Shown: one piece after another, positions 23,220-34,928 of the stretch
Numbering within the stretch: the stretch's first letter is position 1
Layout of the letters: the number at the start of each line of letters is the position of its first letter
Source of the DNA: Albifimbria verrucaria
Taxonomy: Eukaryota > Ascomycota > Sordariomycetes > Hypocreales > Stachybotryaceae
Reading direction: 5' to 3'
Length of the DNA stretch: 64,000 bases
NCBI GenBank assembly: GCA_020081605.1
Contig: JAHREC010000049.1
Coordinates: forward strand, 4,509,784 to 4,573,783
Program-made: the position numbers and the translations under genes
Notes under the pieces: model-generated
Database searches by the model: none
What the model saw: the letters and a program-made list of their open reading frames with translations, nothing else
Told to the model about the DNA's origin: nothing

Positions 23220-23745
23220 TGCTACCGCTGGCTTACTTCCACTATATATAATTAAGAACCCTGAGGAAGACACCTTAGCGTATAGTAATAGGAAATATAG
23301 ATAGTCTATTAATAATTCTTATTCTATAGGGGTTTTAGATTTATACTAAAAGATTAATATATTTAAGAATTATTTAAAAAAGAAATTTATAATTAAAGAA
23401 AAAAATATATAAATATCTAATAAGATAAAAATAAGAATAATATAAAAATAAGAATAATATAAAAATAAGAATAATATAAAAATAAGAATAATATAAAAAT
23501 AAGAATAATATAAAAATAAGAATAATGAAAGAAAAATAATAATATAAGAAGAATAATATTATAAGAATAACAATGTATTTAATATAATCTATTAAGTGTA
23601 ACCCGACTTAATTGACTTAATACTATCCCCTTATTACCCCTTAGTGCTATCTCCCTATCTCTAGGGCTTGCTTATAACCTAGAATTCTTATAATACACCG
23701 GCACGAGGTCTCTCTCTTCTATATATAGCAACTTTCATATACTCT
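23220..23745. repeat. AT-rich stretch with 17-bp tandem repeat
   Basis: AT-rich DNA after the regulator. At about 23426-23527 the unit AAAAATAAGAATAATAT repeats about six times. Nothing coding is visible. Confidence 0.8.
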
Positions 23746-23749
23746 CGGT

Positions 23750-25322
23750 TTATACAGGATATCCTAGTTTACGCAAGACTGCATAGATCTCCTCGACCGA
23801 TGCCGGTGTCATCTCCTCTATGCTTTGCCCAGGAGCAGGTTTCTGCCAGTACTGAATTGGTTTCTCACCCTTCCGGATTACAACCCGCCCTCCCGGATTT
23901 CGGGCAAAGGCACGATCGTAGGCGATCGAAGGGATCCATAGAGGTTGATTGCGAAGTTTCCCAGACTTGGTCCAATGTAACTGGATCAACTTCTCGGTTG
24001 TCAGGCGCCACCGCTCTTCTGGAGGATCTGACGCTGGCACCATTGGAACAGAATCCCCAACAAACATTTCTTCAAGAAGCTGCCAGATGCGTCGTCTGTT
24101 GTATAACCCGGGCGGAAAAGCGCGTAACTCGGTTTGGTAGGCGGTAGACATCCAGGTTGGCCCCTTTTCTGTTGAACGATCGAGATGAATACTACGCGTC
24201 AGTTGTTGGACCAGAAGCTCCCAATTCCATTCAAGAGCATCCCCGCTAGGACAAGGGGTCTGCGCCTTGTCTCGCACCTTGCTCACGTCAATATCCCACA
24301 GCCATGGAAGCAGGCCACCAGCTCCAAGAATCAACTCGTTCTGCCAAAATTGTTGGGACAATACACCTTTCCTCGAAGGATCAAAGTCCCGTGAAGAACG
24401 TAGATAAACTACAATTTTATCTGTAATTTCAGGGGCAGACTGGCCAGTCCTTCCTTTAGGAAACTGTCTTCCCGTGATAGTGACACGTTGCGGTGGCACT
24501 CCTCTAGGTTCGAGAGCAGTGTATCTGTCAAGTCGGGAATTTCTAGAGGGTCATAGGCAGAGCACTATTGTCAGTGATAGGTCAGCAGAGCTCCGTTGGA
24601 CGAGAATAGCTCAAAGCAAACGGAAAACCCCTACGTAACACATGTTGAATCGGCCGTCCCTCGAGGGACCGGGCCACAGTCGACAAAGATCCTCATTCTC
24701 GGGCAAGAAGTACTCGCCTCCGACGTGGTAAGGCATGTACCAGTTTTTGAAGAATAAGGTGTAGGTGGGTTCGTAATAGGAGCCGAGACTCGGTTCACGC
24801 CAGACGCCGTGTCTCCATCGCAGAGCAATAAAAATGCTCGAATATCTTTAATGTACATTGCCAGAGACGTTTTCATGGCTCTCTCGGCTAGTTCGAGGCA
24901 TGACGCATGTATAGGTAGGTAGACGCGTTCATCAAAGGTCTCCACGCAGTTCATGTTCACGTCGACATGGTGCTTGCTTCCGTCAGGATGAAAAAGAGTA
25001 AAATCATCGACGTCGACATTTTCAGCCGGGAAAACATCAATGCCACGGCCAAGGGATGGGGAAGCTCTGGCGCGTCTTCATCGTCTTCATTAAAGTGGAA
25101 GAACAGCCCACCCTCGAAATTAGTATAAGTTAGCTTTGGGATCTGACGGGCGACTTCGTCGTCTTGATCGCGGAGCAACCGCAATTTGGCGAGCCACTCG
25201 ACCGCAGTATACAACTCCCGATTCAGGTTTTCATCGGCTGGGCTGTCCCACCTGAGATCGAAAGACCGGCACGGCAGGCCGCAAACGGGACAGCGATACT
25301 CAAGGTCTTCACGAGCCATCAT
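23750..25322 (-). CDS. F-box-like protein with N-terminal CxxC (frameshifted)
   Basis: ATG 25322 gives MMAREDLEYRCPVCGLPC, a short zinc-binding-like start often seen in large fungal-specific families. Then come GGLFFHFNEDDEDAPELPHP, IDVFPAENVDVDDFTLFHP, a WREPSLGSYYEPTYTLFFKN-like segment, a likely intron (about 24543-24618), and an F-box-like stretch reading LASLPLxLQIKIVVYLRSS (about 24390-24450). The C-terminus (FWQNELILGAGGLLPWLWDI onward, 23750-24380) is a long open frame. Frames change near 25050 (C run), 24845 and 24415 (A run); each needs one added base. F-box proteins recruit substrates to SCF ubiquitin ligases; that role is inferred only from the weak F-box. The C-terminal function is unknown. 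Confidence 0.6.
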
Positions 25323-26558
25323 TGACCCGATGCTAGAGGCGGCAATAAAGATTTGAGGGTGAGTCAAAGAAGAGGCAGTTTGTTTCCTTCTGAAGTAATA
25401 TATCAATGGAGAGTCGCTAGATTGGCCGTGGTTGGCTGTTGCTGTCTGAAGCACAACTTGATTCCGGTGGTCTTTTTAACGGTCTTTTTCTTGCGAACAA
25501 TCGACCCAAGGTACAGTTTAAATAGTACTTTGGGCTCTGTAATACTGTGACTCTCATAAACTGCGGCGCCCTAGTTTGACTTGACTGTCAGCGGCTTTAG
25601 CTTGACCAGTCTGATCAGGAAAATTGCGTCACGACCGAAGGCTCAGTAAAGTTATTGCCTCTGCACTCCAAAGATGCGACGTGATCTGATTTCTTCGTGT
25701 TGGTAGAAGAGCTTATTCAAGCTAGAAAGCAATGAATGAATGAACCTTGGACCTGCTACTGCAATATGGAAAGTCCAGTTCTTGCTAGGACGTGTTTGTC
25801 AGATCGAAGCCAGGTACATGGAGGGTTGGGTGAGATTGAATCCAAATGACATTAGGCCACGGACCAAGCCAGTAGCTGGTCTATATTTAGGTATATTTAG
25901 ATCTTGGATTTGTGCGGAATCGGCAGGCCCAATATCAGCAACCTCTTCACATTATGCCCCTACTCAAAGTACTGAACGATACTGGCCGCAATCCTACTGA
26001 TGAGTCTGAGTAGAGTATTGGGTCACTTGTCACTCTGATGTGCCTGTTGTCGTCAGAGGCAGCCTGTTTCAGACGGATGCCGCGCTTCATCCAGGCTCAG
26101 CCTTACGCTTATCCTATCGTGTTACTATTCTGGTCACGCTATGTATGCATTCCGGCCGGATTGCCAACAACCCAAGAGGATTTCCATCTCATCCATGTGC
26201 GCGAACTGTCCTTGAAAGCTCCTAGCGCTTTACTTGCACGGTCCGAAATGAAGTCCAGGCCTATCCCTGGATGACGCGAATACCCCGTAATTTCCAGCGG
26301 CTCTCCTGGGCGCGCGCGCTCCTTTTAAGTTTCCAAAATCAACCAAATGGCTTTGACTTGTCTCCTGACATAGAGAAACTGCCTACTCATTTTGTCAATA
26401 TATTTCCCTTACTGTATTTGTCAAATCATTCTTTCTTTTCTATCACTTTCATCTTCTATCTTCCTCTCTTTTTGTTATTTCCTTTTTCTTTCCTCTCTGT
26501 TCTCTTTCCCTTTCTTTTGTATAGGAGAGTTCTTTTATTACAGCTGCTAGCAGCTTTT
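25323..26558. other. Intergenic region, no gene recognised
   Basis: About 1.2 kb between the F-box-like and HET genes. A pyrimidine-rich tract (many TTTC/CTTT, about 26400-26530) is the only structure seen. Frames present here look like chance frames. Confidence 0.4.
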
Positions 26559-28339
26559 TTACCTTGGACAAGATAACGTGACGAAACTCAGATCCGCGTC
26601 CTTCTTAGTCTCCCAAAGTAGGCCAAAGATCAGCCCTTCCACCCACAGCCCGGCGAGGTACGAACCCATCCCGCCCGTGTTGCTCATCTGCCTTGTGACC
26701 CCGAGAGAGCGGGAAGCGTGTCATTGCGAAACTTTAGCGTCTTGGTCGTGTAGTCCCCAACAGGACGCCCCAAACCCGCAGCCGCTCCTCAAGCGTGGTC
26801 TGCATGAAAGCATCAGATAGTGGCAGTGTCGTCTGCGGCATCACCGACGTGTAGACGGATTTGAGGCTGGGCTGAACATTGCCGTGAGCTTCGTAGCGAG
26901 ATCTGGCCCGACATCGTACAAGACGCCGCCCGGTGTGTAGTGCAGCACTCGCGTCGACAGGATCCGCTCCTGGAAGCACCATGCCCGTGTAAAGAGTGGA
27001 TAACCCAGTGAGCCGTCGCCAGCCGACGATGAACCTGCTTGGATGCTGGTGCTTGTGATAAATGCGTCCTGCTCGAGGAAGACACTAGCGTAAACGCACA
27101 GTTCGGACTCTTTCTTCCTCCTGGTCGGTATCGGTGTCAATGACCGAGTTCTTCTCGGAAGGGACACCAGAAGAACCCGTTCCAATTTCCACGGACATGG
27201 TGCCCGGTGTCGTGAGCAACCCGACAGAGCCGTCCAAGGCACTCGTGGCTGAGATGGTAACGTGAGCCGCGGCATAAATGGTCCCTATCTGCATGGCCTG
27301 CTCCCCCAGTCTCGCACGTCGTCCTGCACAATGCACAGCGAGTCGGTCCACAGGTACTGTAGCCTAAGGTCACGCGTGACAAAGATCGCCTCTGGGAACG
27401 TCTTGCACAGCGCCGCCCACATTAACCCACGCGTCCGTTCCCCGACCGTTATTTTCGTTGTTTTAAGCAGCAGGTGGGGGTTTCTGCCACAGCAGTGACT
27501 AAGAGCAGCATAATGGCCGCATTTACCCTCGGTGATGTAGAGAAATGGTGGTACCGAAGTGCCTGGGCTGCCGCCTACATCGACAACCCTGTTGGCAGCC
27601 GACCGTCATTCCTGCCTGCTTGCCGACACAGCGAGTGACTGTCGATGCACTCACTCGGTGATCCAGCCCCGGATTCCGGCGATACATGGCTCTGAGCGGA
27701 GATTGGAAGACATGTGAAGGGAGGTGCCGAGAGCAGGATAATTTTCAGTCTGTAGGCCTAGAGAACAAGGAAATGAAATTAGACTGGTAAGGAAAAAGAC
27801 GGATAGCTATAAAATATAATAAGCAATTCAAGAAATTGATTTAAAAAGCTAACGTAAATTAAAGATGGCAAATTCACCATACCCTCAAGCACATAAAACT
27901 TCAGGGCAAAGTCAGGGAGATTCAGTTTCGCCCTCTACTCACGCGTGTCGGGCATCCGGGTCCCTGTGACGCCTGTGTCGAGCTTTTCGTGCATAAAGCG
28001 TACGTGGAGCGGAACCGAGCCGTCTACACCACCGTCAATGTAGAGCGGGTCCAGGGCCAACAGGGCCGCGTCATGACCAAGGAATTCCCGTATGGCGGCA
28101 CTTATAAGAGAGCACGGCAAGCAGGGCTGTCGCGCCTCTTCCGCGCCGAGGAAATAAAACCACATGTGCCGCCCTTCCTTTAGGACCTGTTTCAAGCGAA
28201 CCTGGTGGAGCGAAAAGTGCCCCGGCAGACGCCCCGGACGGATGATGGCGGCTGCGGTAGGTATATTCTTGGGATCCAGATCGTAACATGCCTGGCAGTT
28301 GGCTCCGCTCGACTGATACACTTCCCATAGCAATACCAT
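26559..28339 (-). CDS. HET-domain (heterokaryon incompatibility) protein
   Basis: HET proteins trigger cell death after fusion of incompatible hyphae. ATG 28339 begins MVLLWEVYQSSGANCQAC. Intron 27758-27942 (185 nt) joins MPDTR to LQTENYPALG, followed by GIRGWITE, LPTxVVDVG, HYAALSHC (HET block 1), YLWTDSLCIVQDD (block 2, about 27330-27360), IGTIYAAAHVTISA, and FTRAWCFQERILSTRVLHY (block 3, about 26960-27010). The tail has NDTLPALSG and YLAGLW-LLW (about 26600-26720), then stops early at 26559 without the usual C-terminal region. Frame breaks occur in G/C runs at 27303-27307, 26754-26757 and 26699-26702, and near 27600. Domain assignment is certain; completeness is not. Confidence 0.85.
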
Positions 28340-28429
28340 CGTATCGTATTATTGAGAAAGAGACTCTAGAGCTTAGCTGTCGTGCAGTAAGAATTGATTC
28401 GCAATGCTCTTCCGTGGGAAGTGGACACA

Positions 28430-29250
28430 ACCTGAGATGCTTTTAAGAGGATGAGAAGGAAAATACCGGCCGTGGGTGGGACACAACATCCAGTCAACCA
28501 CCCACCAAAACTACCTTCCAGGATGCACAACTTAAGGCAACCAACCGCAGATCCGAAAAGAGCAGCTTGGCCCAATGCAGTGTCATCCCTCCATAACAGG
28601 GTTTTCCCTGTCGAGGTTCTTTCAGAGGGTGGTAACAAGCCACAGTTCACGGACAGTTCGCCTTCATAAAGTGTTATGACGCAAAACACTGGCTTTATGA
28701 AAGGGTATCGCTGTTTTCGGTGGAAAAGACAGCTTCAGACTGACCTGCTTGAATATGGTAGGGACCCGTACAGGTGGTCTCCACTGCGTCTTAGTCAATA
28801 TATCAGTACACATGGCGACTTAAAATCCCCTTCGGCTCCCTTACAATAGTTATCTACAGTAGAGTCTTAACTTGATGAATTTTCACCGACATTCCCCCGA
28901 GTTTGGAAGAACAGAGCTTGAACTAGAATCTCACGTTTTGGGTTATCATCAATTTCACATGGCCAAAAGATTTTAATGGGAGTGCTTAAGAATGATTATG
29001 AGTAATTCATCTTAAATGCCAGCCTAGTCTGAAATCCTGGCCGCATGATCATTACTGTCTAATTATTGCACTGGCCTAAAAACCGTGCTATATGGTTGTC
29101 ACCGTCTAATACTGTACTGGTCTAAAACCCTACCGCATGATGTGTCAACCCTTGCAGACTAGCAAATCCACTCGTCTAATAACCAAGCCACGCTGTCCAT
29201 CGACCCTATAGGCCAAGTAATCAAGTCAACGGGGAATGCAGGTTGCTTGA
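28430..29250. other. Intergenic region with short diverged repeats
   Basis: No gene recognised. At about 29010-29150 three imperfect copies of a 50-60 bp sequence (containing GTCTAATxxTGxACTGGxCTAAAACC and CCGCATGAT) follow each other. Confidence 0.4.
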
Positions 29251-29253
29251 TCT

Positions 29254-29457
29254 TTAGGCCGGCTTGAAGTAGTAATGGTAAGTACGGCAGTGGAGGCAAA
29301 GAGGCAACATTGGGTTGTCGGGATGAGTGGTAACCGCAACCGATCGACAAAGGCTGCAGGCTTCGCAGTAGCAAATAGGCTGCCTCGGTTTAGGATGCAC
29401 CGGGGCAGGCACGGTCTCCTTCTTCTCGCCCTCGCTATTTCCCTTGGAGTTACTCAT
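29254..29457 (-). CDS. Small Cys-rich protein, 67 residues
   Basis: An intact ATG-started frame: a charged, Pro-rich start (MSNSKGNSEGEKKETVPAP) followed by CYCEACSLC and LCLHCRTYHYYFKPA. The paired Cys (C-x2-C and C-x2-C about 20 residues apart) suggest a small zinc-binding fold, like other short fungal proteins. No signal peptide. The upstream region is AT-rich with a TATA-like stretch near 29610. Function unknown; the short length limits confidence. Confidence 0.45.
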   Translation of the reverse strand: MSNSKGNSEGEKKETVPAPVHPKPRQPICYCEACSLCRSVAVTTHPDNPMLPLCLHCRTYHYYFKPA

Positions 29458-29819
29458 GTTGGCTTTTGAGAGATGTAGATGTATAGGATGTTTGGTTGGG
29501 TGGTTTTGGGGCTGCAGAGATCGTGTTTTCCTTGCAAAGACCAGGTTGGTGTGTGGAGGAAATGTCGATATTACGAGATTGGCATTATTCGAACTTTGTT
29601 CTTGTAATTTATATATTGAACAAGCAAATTGCGAGATTCACGTACCTGAAGTTGTGAATTGGAGAACACTAAGCGTTTGGACTTGTGTTTAGAAATTTAC
29701 ATTTGTTCACACGAACAATTATCTGTCTCACAGAACTGTTTTATGTTCACGATAGATTTATAAATAAATTATGTAATATGAAGGCGTTCCTTCTATTATA
29801 TAGTAACTATTCTTTTAAG

Positions 29820-30324
29820 CTAATATGTGATGAATTCTTTAAAGTTTGGGGCAAAATAACCCTTCTCTGTTTGGGAAATGTCGACATCAGGGTAGGTCAG
29901 CTTGAGCATTGAATCAAGAGCCAGCATTTTACCATACAAGCGAATGTTTGTCCTACCGGCAAACTCTTTGTTTTCAGCGAGATTGACCATGCAAACTCCG
30001 ACTCGCATCTTTTCAAGCCAATCAAGCTTTTCTTTCATGTTCTTCAAAGCGTCCTTGGCCGTCTTTGCTTTATTGCCTGACATCGGTGATGGACCTTTCG
30101 CTTGACGTTGTTCTCCAACTTAGCTTCGGCTGGCTAACCGCGCCCTTGGCAAGGCTGTTCAAGGTGAAGGTCATTCCGACGAATTCCATAAACTCGTTCG
30201 AAGGCAAGGCTCTGTAGTCATTTTGGAGGAAATTGTTCTCTTCCTTTGGAAACATGTATTTGTTGGAGTCGTCGCATGACAATTTAGTTTCACCTCCGGC
30301 TTTATCTTTGCTCGATTTGATCAT
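29820..30324 (-). CDS. Hypothetical protein, about 165 residues (one frame change)
   Basis: Two minus-strand frames on end: from ATG 30324 (MIKSSKDKAGGETKLSCDDS, YRALPSNEFMEFVGMTFTLN) and then MSGNKAKTAKDALKNMKEKL through LYGKMLALDSMLKLTYPD to 29820. They overlap near 30070-30110 and could be one protein if a base or a short intron is allowed there. Lys-rich, no signal peptide, no membrane segment. Family not recognised. Confidence 0.4.
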
Positions 30325-30567
30325 GTTTTTCTAGTTCAGTGGTGATCAAGAAATATTCCAGTTCAAGTTCTGGGAAATACTGTCGGTATAGTGGAGAAAT
30401 CCCGAGGGTTTAGCGCCACCTGCTAAGCTTAAGCAACGCGCGGTCTACTTTAGCACATAAGAACGCCACGAATCTCTTGTTCCAGGAAAGTTAAACAAGT
30501 TTCGATAAGCAATGCATCTCTTTGGCACTGGTTCCAATTTGTGTAGCAAACACTGTACTCTTTCGAA

Positions 30568-31087
30568 ATGTCACTTCTACCACAGATTCGGCGCTTTATC
30601 ACTTCTCACGACCCATCCACTAGAAAATCAGTTGTATTATCGACAGAAAAGATGGAATGGCAGTAAGTTCGAGGCGGTGCGCTGGCATATAACGTTAATT
30701 ACACTATCGATGCGTTTCCTCCTGATATGAACGATGATTACGATATCAAAGCCCACGAGAACTTAGTGGCATCCGGTCGCCTTGGCCTCGTCAACTCCGG
30801 CGGGACTGTTCGCAGATATGTCGACTTCTGCCCTCAAAATGACAATCCGTTGATGCACCGCACTGAGAGCCTAGACTTTGGAGTCGTGGTCGAGGAAACG
30901 TCGAAATGCACCTCGACTCGGGCCAAATGCATTTGCTCACGAAAGGAGATATTGCAATTCAATGTGGCACTATGCAACTTAGCGTAATTCAAATTCAACA
31001 GAATAGGCGAGGACGCTCTTCATATTGCAGGATTGTAAGCCCGTCAACCTCAACGGCGACCAACTGAGAGAAGACTTGGGTTATTAA
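30568..31087 (+). pseudogene. Cupin-domain protein, decayed
   Basis: ATG 30568 gives MSLLPQIRRFITSHDPSTRK, the usual start of a fungal cupin_2 family. Then come NSGGTVRRYVDFCPQN and PLMHRTESLDFGVVVE (about 30800-30890), then, in another frame, VEMHLDSGQMHLLTKGDIAI (about 30900-30965), the core beta-barrel with the metal-site region, and the relic ILQDCKPVNLNGDQ (about 31025-31070). Breaks: one G missing near 30894, a stop after MEWQ near 30660, and a scrambled HAW region near 30975. Too many defects for a working gene, though some may be sequencing errors. Confidence 0.6.
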
Positions 31088-31089
31088 GT

Positions 31090-31760
31090 GTATATTCCCA
31101 AAGTAAAAACGATAAACCGCAAACTATTGTGCCGAAATTGGATCTAGAACACATACAAGGTCTTATAATGTAGTCTGGGGTTTCATGGCATTTTCCTGTA
31201 GGCAGCAAATCCTCGGCCTCATTTTAGGTGTAAGTGAATAATGAAGCTTGACGTTGCCGTATTGATCTATGGAACCTCTATGAGAACCTAAAGGAAATAC
31301 AAACATTCTTGAATTCCCGTCATCTTCAGTAGATATGACACAAGATGTACTACTTAATATCTCGTTTTGGGAACAGCATGATGATTTCTAATGGCTTCTT
31401 TTACATCCTTAACTGCTATAGGACTGTGTTTGATCAGAGTAGAGTAGAATGATGTGTCGCGGCGTGAAACATGAAAAACAAGCGAACTGTGAATGGGCGA
31501 CAGTGTTACGGTGCAAGCATGCGGGCGGCTTCTCAGACTCCGGCGGGGCTGCAGAAGTGGAATATTTCCCGATTCCTGGGCACCACTTCGATGCACGCCG
31601 ATGTGATACACGTGCTCACGTGAAAACGAATCATTTATTAACGGTAGAAGCTAAATGCAATTTTCTGACTCGTACTTCAATTATCTATTAATTCTGTACA
31701 ATTTCAGATAACTCAAAGCCCCCAAACACCAATCACAAACCTCAGCAACTACTGCGAACG
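31090..31760. other. Intergenic region, no gene recognised
   Basis: Normal composition; the right end should be the promoter of the hydrolase gene at 31763. No domain seen in any frame. Confidence 0.35.
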
Positions 31761-31762
31761 AG

Positions 31763-33594
31763 ATGGAACAGATGATCATCGAGCGAGATGTCCGAATCCT
31801 TTCGGACGGCATTCATTTGCGTGCTGATATCTTTCCGCCACACGGCGTCAAAAAGTTCCTGTGATTATAACCATGGGCCCTTATGGCAAAGGTGTCGAGT
31901 ACAAGACAGGCTAGGCCGCTCAATGGAACTGGCTCATCAGCACACACCCAAACATCTTGCCTGGCTCCACACGCTCTTTCATGACGTGGGAGACCGTTGA
32001 TCCGGAACTGTGGGTACCATGGGGATATGCGGTCGTCCGCGTGGATTCCAGAGGCTCCGGCAGGTCGCCAGGATACCTAGACATACTCTCACCACAGGAG
32101 GCACATGACTATTATAATGCCATCGAATGGGCAGGCACACAAGACTGGTGCAATGGCAGGGTTGGAATGAATGGCAATTCTTATTATGCTATTACTCAGT
32201 GGCTGGTCGCCTCGCTGCAGTAAGTTATGTTACCCGTGTATTTACCTAGCCTAATTTGGTTGCCATGAGACAACGCCGAAGGTCACTAAACCCGTGATTG
32301 TCTAGGCCGCTCACCTTGCTGCTCTGATTCCGTGGGAGGGAGCTGCTGATTTCTATCGCGATTTCGCGCGGCATGGAGGCATATTCTCTGATTTTTTCTT
32401 GAGCACTGGCTCCCTTTGCAAGTGTTCTCCGTTCAACACGGTAACCCGTCAACGCCCATGGATCCTTGGCTCAATGCCAGTGCAAGCGGAGCAGATTCAG
32501 CCAGTCCGTCCACAGTACTGACCGACAAATAACTGAAGGTGAATCGTCGAGATATGATAAAGACAATCCTTGAACACCCTACAGACGACCAATTCTATCG
32601 AGACAGATCTGCAGTTTGGACCAAAGTAACTGTACCATTCCTCAGTGCCGCCAGCTTAGCTGGATTCAGGTTGCATCCAAGGGGCAATTTTGAAGCTTTT
32701 ATGCGTGCTGCTTCGAAACACAAGTGGCTAGATTATCACCCTGGTCGACATGAAGAGTGGTTCTATCTCGAACAAGGTATTAACATTCAAAAGAGGTTTT
32801 TGACTGCTTTCTTAAAAGGAGAGACGGGCGCTTGGATTGATGAGCCACCTGTCCAGATTCGTCTAAGACGGCCATTTGACCACACAAATTTCCAAGTACG
32901 AAAGGAGTCATCTTGGCCACTTCCGTCAACTAAATGGACAGATCTGTTCTTAGGTGTGACCGAAGACGAAGAAGAGCGCACAACACTCCAGTGGTGCTTG
33001 ACGACCCCGAGTTTTACCGTACCTTTGATGCTCTCAGGCAGCCTCTAAGGTTCTTGTCATCACCGTTTGAGCACGAGACGGAAATAACGGGGGCGATTGC
33101 AGCAAAACTATATGCCTCATCCACAACAACAGATATGGACCTATTCTTGACCTTGCAGGCATTCTCCCCGAGAGAAAAGAGGTAGATTTCCAAAGCACAG
33201 TTGATCCACGCACCCCACTGGCACAGGGATGGCTTAGAGCATCTCATCGAGCTCTTGATCCAGAGCTTAGCCTGCCGTACCGTCCCTATCACAGTCATAA
33301 GCAGATCTCGCCCCTCAACCAGGCGAGATCTACGAATTGGACATTGAAATATGGCCGACGAGCATCATTCTACCGGCAGGCTACCGCTTGTCTCTTGAAA
33401 TCAGTGGCAAAGACTTTAGGCGAGACGTGCCTAGCCATCCTGGCGACCCGCGCTCTCCCTACGGGTCGTGTCCTTTCCTATACACACATTCAGAGGATCG
33501 GCCGGAGTTCATCTTTGGTGGCAAAACTAATATATACGGAGAAGGCAAACATGCGTCAAGGCTGATACTGCCAGTCATTCCTTTGGACATATAG
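31763..33594 (+). CDS. CocE/NonD (peptidase S15-like) hydrolase, frameshifted
   Basis: An alpha/beta hydrolase with a C-terminal PepX_C jelly roll, as in cocaine esterase relatives. ATG 31763 gives MEQMIIERDVRILSDGIHLR. Then TMGPYGKGVEYKTG (after one missing base near 31858), WGYAVVRVDSRGSGRSPGYL (about 32020-32085), and the nucleophile elbow GRVGMNGNSYYAITQW (about 32160-32205, Ser). An intron at about 32220-32308 is followed by HLAALIPWEGAADFYRDFAR. The middle part runs from 32539 (FRLHPRGNFEAFM) and the jelly-roll part includes FEHETEITGAIAAKLYASS (about 33065) and ILPAGYRLSLEISGKDF (about 33370). A TAA at about 32529 sits in frame between TDK and LKVNRRDM, so beyond single-base gaps there is also a nonsense codon. 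Confidence 0.8.
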
Positions 33595-33981
33595 AACAAG
33601 CAGCGTATTTCGCAGTTAAAGTTTTGCTATTTACAATTAACTTTTAAAGTTAATGTATACTTATGTTTTCCAAATCACTTATGATGAAAGCTGGAATCCG
33701 CAGTTCAACAGAATCCCAACTGACCCTTCCATAACATAAGGTAGAGGGCCATTGTAACAAAGTTGACCTAAGCTGCCAAGCATTCTGATATAGTTATCAA
33801 CGTGACCCCACAAGGTGGTCTTGTTATGGTGGTATGGTATATAGGAAAGACAGCGCGGAAGGGAGGACCCAGTTGATGTTATCAGCGTGAATCACGGAGA
33901 AAATAGGCTTACTATTTTGGATGCCCAAAACGAAGCCGATAAAATACGTGGAATAACCCATTAACATTCAGCGAGATACAA

Positions 33982-34467
33982 ATGGGAGTCTGGGCTCAGG
34001 CTGGCAAAACCCTTAATTATCTGCAGACTGTACGGTACCATGACATTCAAAACGATGATCTCGTCGAGGCTCTCAGGGACGTCAGAAAAGACTTGAACCT
34101 GAACTTGTTTACATTAAAGGCGACTGAGACCGAGGAGCAGAGAAGGGCTGCTTTCAATAGGTTGACATCAGCGGATGTGGTTGGAGAGGCAGGTAATGGA
34201 CTTACGGGAAGTCTTCAAAAATTATACGTGAATACGGTATTGACAAGAGGCCTGTCAAGGTCCGTGTCATTCGTGATGATAAGTCAGGAGACGTTAAAGC
34301 CATGGATATTACCCTGGAGTAACGCACGTGTATGCGATGCCACCACACGATCGGATACTAAGGGGCTGTCAACATTTTGTTTTGTGTTTTTATTCGTCTC
34401 TATTCTGGAATTGCCATTTTGTTGGTTTGTTTGCCTGTTCAATTGTTTGGTGGAGGAGCCTTTGTGA
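33982..34467 (+). CDS. Hypothetical protein
   Basis: An ATG-started frame with good protein character for its first ~115 codons (LNYLQTVRYHDIQNDDLVEA, EEQRRAAFNRLTSADVVGEA, YVNTVLTRGLSRSVSFVMIS). After about 34330 the frame becomes Phe/Leu-rich and non-protein-like, suggesting that the real end or an intron lies near there. No family recognised. Confidence 0.35.
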   Translation: MGVWAQAGKTLNYLQTVRYHDIQNDDLVEALRDVRKDLNLNLFTLKATETEEQRRAAFNRLTSADVVGEAGNGLTGSLQKLYVNTVLTRGLSRSVSFVMISQETLKPWILPWSNARVCDATTRSDTKGLSTFCFVFLFVSILELPFCWFVCLFNCLVEEPL

Positions 34468-34928
34468 GCACACAGAGCGAAGTTGCCTGAATCGTTTTTA
34501 CCTTCGGTTGTTATATTTTGTCTAGATTGAATACATTCGTTATCAAGAACTACTTGGTAATGCGCCCTATGTCTGAACATTTGCATCCTCGTTCTCCACA
34601 AGATCGACTATGAACATTATGGCTGAGCAAACGTCTGCTTGAAAGAAGTAAACCTATAAAATGAGGAGATCCCGACTTGCATATTTTCAAGACTCTTGAA
34701 TTAATACGTGCCAGTTGAGAAGATAATAACACTTCTCTGCGTTTCCATGGAGGCGATCAGTGGGGGCCGCGAAATGCGGATAGATGTGGCTGATATGCAG
34801 TCATGTTTCTAATAAAAGCGCCAACAAAAGTAACAACCAACACCAACTGAATAAAGATAAAGGAAAATCCAAGCCACCCAAATCGCTCCGTTCAACCCAA
34901 AGTCTTCATTTATATTTTAAACCCCACA

